Shown here: positions 1-12,500 of the stretch, one piece after another
How the letters are laid out: each line of letters starts with the position of its first letter
Numbering within the stretch: the stretch's first letter is position 1
Assembly (NCBI RefSeq): GCF_002909255.1
Contig: NZ_PIOB01000001.1
Location: 372,001 to 436,000 of the forward strand
Reading direction: 5' to 3'
DNA length: 64,000 nt
Origin: Arenibacter hampyeongensis
GTDB taxonomy: Bacteria; Bacteroidota; Bacteroidia; Flavobacteriales; Flavobacteriaceae
Made by a program: the position numbers and the translations under genes
Notes under the pieces: model-generated
The model's database searches: none
What the model saw: only the letters and a program-made list of their open reading frames with translations
Told to the model about the DNA's origin: nothing

Positions 1-512
1 TACCAATATTGAAGAATGCCAATTTCCATTGTCCTTCATAATTTGTAAATACTTGGTACTTAAATACATAAATTGACCAATCACTAAGCGCTCTTTTGTT
101 GGGTTTGACAACCACTATTTATTAAAATTCCATTCCTTTTCTAGCGGATAAAATTTTCCTTATAAAACAATCTGAACTCATTTTATTTACAATAACCCCA
201 ACAATTCCCAGTGATACCTTTAAACAAGAATGAACAATCCCACATTGCTACTTGGCAATATCAGCCCCTCATTTAATCGGGGATACCATACAATAAAAGC
301 GTTTCACAACAGAATCTAACGCTGCTACAACATTAAATTTCCCAGCTCAGGATTAAGATTAATATTTGTTATGAATGTCAGGTTTTTAGAAAATTATCAA
401 GAACGTTTTCAACAACTTAAATTTTAATCTCCAAAAACCTCCCATTCAAAGTAAACACTATTTGGGGCCCCAGGGTCCAAATGATGAATGCCATACCAAA
501 CTAATTTACCTG
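1..512. other. Non-coding left edge and leader of the adhesin gene
   Basis: No convincing reading frame is visible in these 512 bases on either strand. The stretch is A+T-rich and ends in a short G+C-rich patch (about 464-481, containing GGGGCCCC) just before the adhesin start. I found no exact TAnnTTTG promoter element, so the adhesin promoter is not located. An upstream gene could end beyond the left edge. Confidence 0.6.
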
Positions 513-3500
513 ATGGGATCAAAAAATATTAAAAAATTACTACTGACTTGTTTTTTACTCTTAGGCGGATTCTCTGCCTATTCACAAGTAAAAAATACTT
601 TTGATGTTCGTTACGAAAATGAACTCCGTGGTGATATAACCTTTATTGCAAATAACATAGTCAACCGCAAAACGGATGGTTATTGGACAGGGAAAAAAAA
701 TAATAGAGTATGGGTCCCAGGTAAAGATCCCAACGAAGCCTACGACGATACAGGAAATTCTTCGGAATACAACGATGACCTGGATATGCAATACATAGAT
801 ATCGACGGGGACTCTTCCACTTTTAGTTCCAGTAGTGCTATATTAACCGTTCCCAATCCGGATTGCGCCAAAGTACGCTACGCGGGATTATACTGGTCGG
901 CCGTATTTAAACAAAATAACCGAAGTGGTTTTGACCAACTAAAATTTAAGATTCCGGGAGGTACCTATCAGGACTTAACAGCGGATGAAATTTTATTCGA
1001 CGGAGCTGGAGATACTGATTTTGATTATTACAGCCCATATGCCTGTTATAAGGATATTACCTCTATAGTGGCGGGTATGACAGATCCAAACGGAGAATTT
1101 TTTGCAGCCAATATTAGGGCCAGTTCGGGAAGCAGTATTTCAGGGGGTGTTTCTGGAGGTTGGAAAATGGTGGTAGTCTATGAAGACCCCAATTTGCCAG
1201 GAAAATATATTACCACTTTTGATGGTTATGCCGGAATAAAGTCAGGAGAAACAGTAGATATACCAGTTAACGGATTTACAACACTCCCAGCACCATTCCC
1301 TGTAATTGCACAACTTGGGGTAGGTACCCTTGAAGGAGATAACAGAATAGGTGGTGACGGACTTTCTATTAAAGCCAATAGCAACTTAACCTATACAGCA
1401 TTAGGAAATACTGTTAACCCAACCAACAATTTTTTTAATAGTAATATTACCAGGGCCAATGCCATAGTAATGGACAGAAACCCCAACTCCATAAATACCT
1501 TGGGTTGGGACGTTGACTTTTTTAACATCAACAACCCCCTTAACGGAGTAATACCCAACAATGAAACTGGTGCAGTATTTAGAGCTAGTTCCTCACAGGA
1601 TAAATACGATATCTTCTTTACCTCTTTCGATGTTGAAATTATTGAGCCTATCATAAATTTGATAAAAACCGTAGAAGATATTGCCGGAAACGACATTACC
1701 GGACAAGGTGTACATCTGGGACAAACCTTGGATTATGTATTGGAATTTCAAAATGTAGGTAATGATAGTGCGGACAACTATACAATCAAAGATATCCTCC
1801 CTATTAATGTTACCCTTGACGAAACCAATTTTACCTTACCAGCGGGGGTCACTTATACCTATGACGAGCCTAGCCGAACAGTATTGTTTAGTATCCCTAA
1901 TAACTTGGTAGAAAAAAATGACCCACAGTATGCTATTCGCATGCGTGTTAGGGTTGCAGAAAACTGTTACGATTTTATTGATGCCTGTTCGGACCTTATT
2001 CAAAACCTAGCCTATTCTACTTATAACGGTGTATTGAACAGTAATATAATTAGTGATGACCCCAGTGTAACGGACTTTGATAATTGTGGTTTTGTAACCC
2101 CTGGTGCTACCAACTTTTTATTGGATGACCTTGATGATTGTAACTTCACAAGAACAGTCCAACTTTGTGGAGATCAGGTGCTTTTGGATGCTGGTGATGG
2201 TTTTGACGAATACATATGGTATAAGGATGAAAATAACAACCAACAGTTGGATGCCGCAGATACCGTTATTACGGATGGTGATTCCGATAATGATCCAAGT
2301 ACGTTTGTAGTAAGTGCCATTGGTACTTATATAGTGGATAAAATAGTCGCTGACCCTTGTAAGGGTTTTAAGGAAATTTTGACCGTGGAGCGTTTTGGTT
2401 CCACCCAGACCAATCCCATTGTGGATTTTTTTAACAATAGTAACAACGATGCGGACCCTACCAATGATGTGCAGGGCGAAATTGTTATTTGCTCTGTTGA
2501 TGGAAGTCCCTTGCCCAAGATTTTTCTTTGTGGTGTAAACGATACCCAGTTAATACAAGTTAATATTGCAGATGCCCTAAGCATGAATTGGGAGCAATTG
2601 GTGGAGGGTAGCTGTACAGATGCCGGTGACGACTGTGGTAACAAAAATGCCACTTGTACCTGGAATCAAGTATCCACAGGTTCGAGTTATACGGCGAATA
2701 GTGTTGGTAAATTCCGTTTGGTGGTCAATTACCAAAATGGATGTTTTAGCCGATTCTATTTTAACGTCTTTCGAAACAATTTGGATGTACAATATAATTC
2801 AAATGATATAATATGTAACACTCCTGGAAATATCACCATTACCAACCTAGGCTTGGGATATGGGTACCAATTATATGATATTGCAAATAACACAATTGTG
2901 GTTCCCTATAGCGCCAATAACGGACCCAGCTTTACCATTAACACCAATGGCGCCTACAGAGTTGGAATTATGCAATTGGATAATATTACTGGGGAACCAA
3001 TAGACGGTTCTTGTGAATTCACAACCCCAGATATTGGTATTAGAGATCGAAATTTTCAAGTTAATACTACAACAACTGCAGCCACATGTAGCACTTTAGG
3101 AAGCATAAACATTCAGGCGTTAAATGTTGAGGCTAATTATGAATATGAAATTCGGTTGGATGATGGCAGCAATGGTGGCAACGGTACACTCTTGGATAAT
3201 GAGACAGCCCAGCCTGATAATAATTTTACATTTCAAAATTTAAATGCAGGCAATTACATTATTCGGGTACGCACAGACGACGGTTGTTTCCGCGAGGAAA
3301 AGGTAACCGTTCTTAGTGAAGCCGATCTAGCACTTACAGCAAGAATTTCACAACATATTAGTTGTAAGGAAGGAAATATTCTAATGGATTCAAGTGGAGG
3401 CAAAACACCACATACTTATGCCATTTGGTCTTACGTAGATGAGGGAGGAAGCACCGTTACCTCCTATCCCGATGTGACTTCAATACCTCCCGGTAATTTT

Positions 3501-6500
3501 CAAACCAGCCAAATATTCGATATACTAGATCCAGGAGATTATACTTTTGTAGTAGTAGATCGAAATAATTGCTATTCTTTTTCAAATACCGTTACCATAA
3601 TTTTAGTACCTGCAGTGGAATTCACTACAGCGGTAACGGATGAGAGTTGTTTTGGCGCAGAAGACGGTAGTATTGTCTACAATATGACAGCCACCAACGG
3701 CTACAAGGTAGATTACACATTAACCTTTTCTGATCCAGATGAAGATAGCATAACGAATAGCTCCGGAACATTTACCAATCTACCCCAGGGCAATTATACG
3801 GTAACCCTAACTCAATCCAAAGGAGGGGCAAGTTGTGATTTCGTACAGGATTTCACCATAGGTGGTCCCACAGACGGCGTCACGGGTGATGCAACCCTAA
3901 TACAGGATTATACCTGTCTGCAAGACGGGATAATCGAGGCCCAAAATGTTTCGGGCGGAACGGCTCCCTACTCCTATAGTATTGATGGAGTAAACTTTGT
4001 TTCAGGACCAGGTGCGGAAACATTTTCGAATCTTACCAACGGGAATTATTCTATTACAGTAAGGGATGCCACGCTTTGTACTTTTGTCACAAATTCTATT
4101 GTAATTGACCCGCTTGATGAGCCAACGGACCTCACCTTTACATCAACAGCGCCAAACTGTCCTACACAAACCTCCAATGTAACGGTAACTGCAGTAAATG
4201 GTATTGACCCATTGACTATAGAGATCATTGCCCCTGCGGCTATTCCATCAAATTCCTTAGTCGGTAAAACGGCAACCTTTAATAACCTTAGTCCGGACAC
4301 CTATACCTTTAGGGTTACAGATAGTAAGGGATGTTCTTATGATGAAACCTATACAATAACTCCGGTTGATCCAATTCAGGTCATTGGTACTTTGATCAAC
4401 GACGTAACTTGTATAGGAAGTGCCGATGGAGCCATAGACTTTGATATAAACGATTTTAGCACCACGTATAGCTATTCTGTTAACGGTGCAACCGCCATTA
4501 CTGGACAGTCTGCCAGCACGATTAATTTAACTGGTCTGGTAGCCGGTGATTATACCATTGTGGTTACCGATCAAACCACCAACTGTACCGATACCAGCAC
4601 GATTACCGTAAGTGAACCGGCAACTGCCTTAGGAATTACTTTTAGCACAACCCCTTTAACCTGTAACGCCGATGGATCGGTTACCATTACTGCAACCAAT
4701 GGTTGGGGAGGATACTCCTATGAACTTGAACAGCCCGATAATAGTATTTTAGGCCCTCAGGGAAGCAATGTTTTCTCAGGTCTTAGTCAAACAGGCACCT
4801 ATACCATCAGCGTTACAGATGCTGGTGGATGTACAGTTATCGATACCTTTGATATTGTTGCCCCTACGAACCCTACTGCAACTTTGGCGGCTACAACCAA
4901 CCTTTGTTATGTTCCTGGAACCGGCGTTAGCCTAACGGCCACCGCTGCGGGGGGAATTGCACCCTATACCTATAGCCTTAACGGCGCACCAGCACAAAAC
5001 GGCAATGTGTTTAACAACCTAGCTCCAGGCGCTTATTCCGTTGTGGTAAGGGATGCCTATGGCTGTAACGTTACCACTAATACGATAACCATTGAGCCGC
5101 AACTGACTGTGTCCAATGCCATTACTAAGGAACTGGATTGTTCCGCTTCTCCTGATGCAATAATTGATATTACCATAAATGGAGGTTATGCCGCCTATAG
5201 CTATCAAATTAATGGTGGAACAAGTACGGCTGTATTGGGAAATACTATTACCTATACCACGGCAGTAGATGGAAGTTTCACTTTCCTAATCACCGATAGT
5301 GAAGGCTGTACAGCACAAACCACCGTTGTAATTGACCCCATTACCAATCCCGTTGCAACAAATAATACTACTGATCCAAATTGTGATAGTGCAGCCAACG
5401 GCAATGTCGAAATTGTAATAGATCCAAATTTTGGAACTGCACCTTTCCAAGTAAACTTCAATGGTGGAGGACTCAGCAATCAGACAACCTACTCTGGCCT
5501 TGCTTCAGGAACTTACAACTATATAATTCAAGACAGTAAAGGCTGTGTTTTCAATGGTAGTGCAACCTTGACAGCGCCCAATGCCATTACTGCAGATGCC
5601 GTATTAACACAGCCCTATACCTGTTTACAAACTGCCAGTATACAAGCACAAAATATCACTGGGGGAACACCTGGATATACCTACAGTATAGACGGAATAA
5701 ATTATGTTGCAGGGGATACCTTCACAGGGCTAACTGATGGAGATTATACGATTACCGTTCGTGACGCCAGTGGATGTACTTTTACGACTATTCCGGTAAA
5801 CGTTCCGGCCTTAGATCCACCTACCGATATTACTTTTAATAGTACGGCAGCCAACTGTCCGTCCGAGACATCAAATGTGACCTTAACAGCGATAGGAGGG
5901 AGTGGAGCCATAACTTATGAAATTATTGCCCCCGCTGCTTCAATAGTATCAAATCTAACAGGAGTATTCAATAATCTTGCTCCAGACACCTATACTTTTA
6001 GAGTTACAGATGCAAAAGGATGCTCGTACAACGAAAACTATACCGTTAACCCTGTAATAAAAATAGATGCATTGGGCACTTTGACCCAAAATGTTTCTTG
6101 CCAGGGAAGTGCCGATGGCGCCATACAATACAACGTAACCGGATTTACCGGTAATTATAGTTTTACCGTAACAGGACCAACTGCCATCCCTGCACAGAGC
6201 GGAATTACTACCAACCCATTAAACTTTAGTGGTCTTTTGGCCGGTGATTACACCATTACGGTTACAGACGATACCACCAATTGCACCGATACCGCAATAG
6301 TAACCGTGAACGAACCAGCAGCTCCATTGGCCTTTACCTTTGCGTTGAGCCCATTGACCTGTGCCACGGATGGATCGGTAACCATTACCGCTACCAACGG
6401 ATGGGGAGGTTATAGTTATCAACTTACCGAACCCGATACAAATGTTCTAGGGCCACAAGCCGTTAATGTTTTTTCAGGTCTTAGTCAAACAGGAACCTAT

Positions 6501-9500
6501 ACCATCAGCGTTACCGATGCCGGAGGTTGTATTGTAACGAATACATTTGATATTGTTACTCCTGTAAATCCTACAGCTACCTTAGCTGCAACTACCGACC
6601 TTTGTTATGTTCCCGGAACAGGCGTTAGCCTAACGGCCACCGCTGCAGGGGGAATTGCACCCTATACCTATAGCCTTAACGGCGCACCTGCACAAAATGG
6701 CAATGTGTTTAACAACCTTGCCCCTGGCGCTTATTCCGTTGTGGTAAGGGATGCCTACGGCTGTAATGTTACCACGAATACGATAACCATTGAGCCACAG
6801 CTTACCGCTTCCGGTGTATTGACAAAGGAATTGGATTGTACTGGTTCTCCGGATGCTATATTGGACATAACCATCAACGGAGGTTATGCCGATTACAGCT
6901 ATGGGGTAAGCATAAATGGAGCGGCATACGGGGCTTCTACAGCCTTAGGTGCAGGAATAACAACATTTAGTTATACAGCTACAAGTGCAGGAACCTATAG
7001 GTTTGAGATTACGGACAGTGAAGGTTGTACTTCACAAACAACAATTATTACCGTTGACCCGATCAGCAACCCACAGGCTTCAGAAACAGTTACCGATGTT
7101 AGTTGTAACGGTGGAAGTGATGGAATAGTAGCAATCATATTGGATACAAATTTTGGAACTGCACCCTACCAAGTAAATTTTGACGGAGGTGGACTAAGCA
7201 ACAATACCACCTATTCTGGATTGGTCGCGGGAACATATTCCTATACAGTTCAAGATAGCAAGGGGTGTACAGTAACCAATTCGGTTACCGTAGGAGAACC
7301 AGCGGCAATCACTTTTGATGCCACTATCATACAAGGATATACCTGTCTACAAGATGCAAGTGTGGAAGCACAGAACGTAATTGGAGGTACTTCTCCTTAT
7401 ACCTATAGCATTGACGGCATTAATTTTGGTGCCAACAGCTTTACAGGTCTTAAGGACGGAAATTATACCCTTACCGTAAAGGATGACAATGGTTGTACCG
7501 CCACAAGGCCTATCACCATTGATCCATTGACGCCTCCCACAGACATATCATTCAGTGCCACGGCAGCCAACTGTCCAGCCGAGACTTCGGACATTACCTT
7601 GACTTCAACGGGAGGAAGCGGAGCGATTACTTATGAAATCATTGCACCCTTAGCCGCAGTGGCCACCAATGCTACAGGAATATTTACAGGACTTGCTCCA
7701 GATACCTATTCCTTTAGAATCACCGATGCAAAAGGCTGCTCGTACGATGAAAACTATACCCTAAACCCAGTTGCTAAAATAAATGTTCTGGGCACTCTGA
7801 CCCAAAACGTGTCTTGTGTAGGAAATGCTGATGGTGCCATAGAATACAACGTAACTGGATTTACCGGTAATTATAGTTTTACCGTAACAGGACCAACTGC
7901 CATCCCTGCACAGAGCGGAATTACTACCAACCCATTAAACTTTAGTGGTCTTTTGGCCGGTGATTATACCATTACCGTTACAGACGATACCACCAATTGT
8001 ACGGATACAGCAACAGTAACCGTGAACGAACCAGCAGCTCCATTGGCCTTTACCTTTGCGTTAAGCCCTTTGACCTGTGCCACGGATGGATCGGTAACCA
8101 TTACCGCTACCGACGGATGGGGAGGTTATAGTTATCAACTTACCGAACCCGATACAAATGTTCTAGGGCCACAAGCCGGCAATGTTTTTAACGGCCTCAA
8201 TAAATTAGGAACCTATACTATCAGCGTTACCGATGCTGGCGGATGTACCGTTACCGATACCTTTGACATTGTTACTCCTACAAATCCTACAGCTAGTATT
8301 GATATTGCTGCGTCCACTTTATGCTATACCTCAACAGGTCTGGCAACTATTGTAGTTGGTGCAACAGGAGGATTAGCTCCTTATTACTATAGTTTAAACA
8401 CCGGACCAACACAGACTTCCAATACGTTTGTGGATTTAACACCTGCCGTTTATGACTTTACGGTAATGGATAGTAATGGATGTACTGATACAGTGCAGTT
8501 CACCATAGAACCCGAACTTACCGCCAATGCCGTTCTAACCAAGGACCTTGATTGTTCGGTTAGTCCGGATGCAGTAATAAATGTAACGGTCAATGGTGGG
8601 TATCCTGCCTATACCTATGAAGTGTCCTTCAATAGTGGTGCTTATGCACCCTATGCCGGGGCCTTCCCTTATACCACATCCAATGCAGGCACGTATAGAT
8701 TTAGAATAACAGATTCCCAAGGCTGTATTACGGAGAGCAATATTGTAAATGTTACTCCTGCCGATACACCCGCCTTTACAAGTGTTACTCCTACCCATGT
8801 ACTATGTTTTGGAGATTCCTCCGGGTCTTTGGATATTGTCATAGACACTAGTGTAGGAATTGCTCCCTATACCATTGGTATTGTGGAAACCGGATCTGGC
8901 ACCAATTATGGAAGTCAGACCACTGGATTGCCAGCAGGGGATTATTTGATTACTTTGACTGACGACAAAGGTTGTTTTGTAACAACTACTGAAACCATTA
9001 CAGAACCCACAGCCATAAATCCGAATATAAGTCATACCAATTTATCCTGTTCGGCTTCTACAAATGTAATGGGTACTATAACTGTAGATGCCAGTGGAGG
9101 CACATCTACCTATATTTATGAATTAAACAACAATGATTATTCCTTTACGGATTCCTATGATACATCATCGGGTACCAACGACCATACCTTTACGGGATTA
9201 AACTTTGGAGATTATACCGTTAGGGTAATTGACAATAACGGTTGTGAAAGTATTTCCACCGTTACCATTACTACAGGCCCTGACGTCCTTATTACGACTT
9301 CACCAGTGGCTGGATGTGCTCCTGGAAGTGGTGAAATGCTGGTGGAAGCGGCAGCAAGTAATGGAACATTGGGTACAGGCACCTTCTACTTTGCCCTTTA
9401 CCCTGCAACACCATGGACCCTTGTAAATCCCGAATGGTCACTTCAGGACCCTCGCCCTTTGCCAACCGACCCTTACACTCACAACTTTACAGGACTTAAC

Positions 9501-12500
9501 CCTGGAGTTACCTATAGTTTTATAGTATATGATGCGTCAACAGGTTGTGAATATATTCAGGAAGCAACAGTTCCTGTTTCAACAAATTCGTCCTTAACCT
9601 CTACCATTGATACGACTACCAACATAAGTTGTTTTGGAGCAGTTGATGGTTCCGTAGACTTTACGTATAGCGGCTATGGAGGAACCCAAGTAGATTATGA
9701 AATCTTTACTCAAACAACCAATATTAGCACTGGAATTACCGGTAGCTCTACCGTGTTGATTGCAGGAAGTTCACAAAGCAGAAGCTTATCAGGTCTTTCA
9801 CCAGGGGAATACTATATACTATTTACAGAGGTCGATGGTGCAAATGCAGGTTGCGTCAACGCATCGGCTAGTTTTGTTATACAACAATCCCCAGCCTTAT
9901 TGGAGATTACAGCCACGGCTACCAATGCCAATAGCTGTACCAATAACTCTGGAACCATTACCGCTGCCGCCAGATATGGGAACGGTCCATATTTATTCCA
10001 GTTGGAATTGGCATCTACTGCAGCACCTGATGCTACCACCTGGACAGGTATTAATACTACCGGTATATTTAATGCCAATGCAGAAGATTATATTGTATAT
10101 GTTAAGGACGCCAATGATTGTATTCGATCGGTGGCAGTAACTATTGCGGAAGATCCAACTCCAGTTATTAGCTTAACGGTGCCCGATCAATGTGCTACTA
10201 CCGAAGGGAATTTCACCATCCAAGTCACCTTGGACACTCCTGGCGTGCAGCCTTATTTCTTAAGTTTGGACGGAGGGGCATTCCAAGCAGTGAGCTTCTC
10301 CGGAGCCCCATCTACATTTGATTTTACTGGATTAAGTTCTGGAAACCATACTGTAGAAATAAGGGATTCCAATGGTTGTGGTAATACCCAAAATATTGAC
10401 ATCTATACCCCAACTTCCTTATCGGCAGAGGTAACGGCAACACCATCATGTAATGCCCTACTTCAGGATGATGGAGAGATTAGGGTAAATGCCTACGGAG
10501 GTACCCTGTTCAACTATAGGTATGAGCTTAGGGATACCTCGGACAATATCATTAGACCAAAGCAGATATCGGATACATTCAGTGGCCTAACTCCAGGGGC
10601 CTATAGAGTCTACCTATATGATAATGTTGCCACCGGTTGTGATGCATTTATAGAGATCACCTTGGAAATTCCCACTGCAGTTCTTGGTGCAATAGGGGAG
10701 ATAAATGACATTAGTTGTAATGGTGCCAGTAATGGATCTATAGTGGTAACACTGGACTCAGGTATGGACAATCCACCTTATACCTATCAATTATTTGACA
10801 GTGCAGGTATTATTCCAATGACGGCATTTCCACAGTTCTCCAACGTATTTACTGGATTAGACCAAGGGGATTATATTGTAAGGGTTAGATCTGCAAGATT
10901 TTGTAAAATCGATATTCCATTTACGATCAACGAACCTAGTGCACTAGTGGCCAACGCAACTGCCACCAGTTTTGCCTGTGCCGCAGATAACTCTGTAGCC
11001 CAAGCTGTAATAACGGTGGATATTCCAACTACCGGAACTGCACCTTATACATACAGTATAAATGGAGTAAACTTCTTTAATACCAATACATTCAACATCA
11101 ACGATACCGGTGCAGTTCAAAATTTCACCGTAACTGTTCGTGATGCCAACGGTTGTACTGATACCGATAATTTAACTATAAACCCCTTACCGACCATCAC
11201 GGATGTAACCGTTGGTCAGATCACGGCAATTACCTGTACCAATGACGAGCTGGCCAGGGTGACTGTAACGGGAGGTTCCGGCGACTTCAGCTTCGAACTC
11301 TTGCCTACGGGAAGTGCCCCGGTACAGACTCCGGGAGCAGCTACCTATACGGCCGACTTTACATTGACCGCTCCGGGGGACTATACCTTCAGGGTGACCG
11401 ACAACGTTACCGGTTGCTATTTCACTTCCGCACCGTATACCGTTGCGCCATATGACCTGATCGAAGTGGTGGCCACAGCCATTACTCCGGTGACCTGTTA
11501 TGGCGACTCCGACGGAGCGCTGCAGATCCAGGTCAACAATTATCTGGGCAATTACGACTATCAGGTATTCGATAGCAGTGGGGCAAGCGTTACGGCAGTT
11601 ATAAGTTCGGATACCTCCGCCAACCCAAGAACCATTTCGGGATTGCCGGCAGGGAATTTCTATGTGGTCCTTACCGCTACCGATACCCCGTTCTGCGACG
11701 ATACAACCAACACCGTGACCATTGCGTCACCGGCCGCGGACCTGAATCTGGTAGTGGCAAACAATATCAACGCCAACTGTAACATCGGCGCTCAGGTGAC
11801 CGTTACCGCCAGCGGCGGGAACGGCGGGTATACCTATGCCTTTGTACAGGACGGTGCGGCCGTGAACCCAGGAGATTATACCGCAAGTGCCAGTGCCATA
11901 CTTGATCCAGCCACCAACCTTAACTGGGACGTTTGGGTGAAGGATGCCATGGACTGTACCTTTATGATCGATGTGGCCATTGCCGCAGATCCTTTGCCTA
12001 CAGTTAGCCTGCCTGTCTACGCGGACGACCAATGTACCTCCAACGGAACATCTTATACCTTTACCGCAACAGGTACCGGTGTAGCACCAATTAGATACAG
12101 CATCGGGAACGGATTCCAGAGCAGCGGCATATTTACCGTATCCGCTCCGGGAACCTATACCGTGACCGTACGTGACGCCAACGGCTGTACCATTACCGAT
12201 ACCATTACCATACTGCCCCCATTGGCCGCAGCGGCCGTGGCCACTGCACAGCCTTCATGTCCCGTGGACGACGGCGTGATCACCATCACTGCCTCTGGCG
12301 GTGCCGGTGCCGGAAACTACGAGTACGACCTATTGGATAATGGTGGAATAAGTGTTATCGGAGGAACCCCACAGGCTTCCAATGTCTTCAGCGGGCTTGC
12401 CCCGGGAACCTATACCGCCGTGGTATACGATACCTCGGGATCAGGTTGTGACGCCCAGGTGCCCGTTTCCCTGGAAACGCCAACACCGGTCGTATTTACA

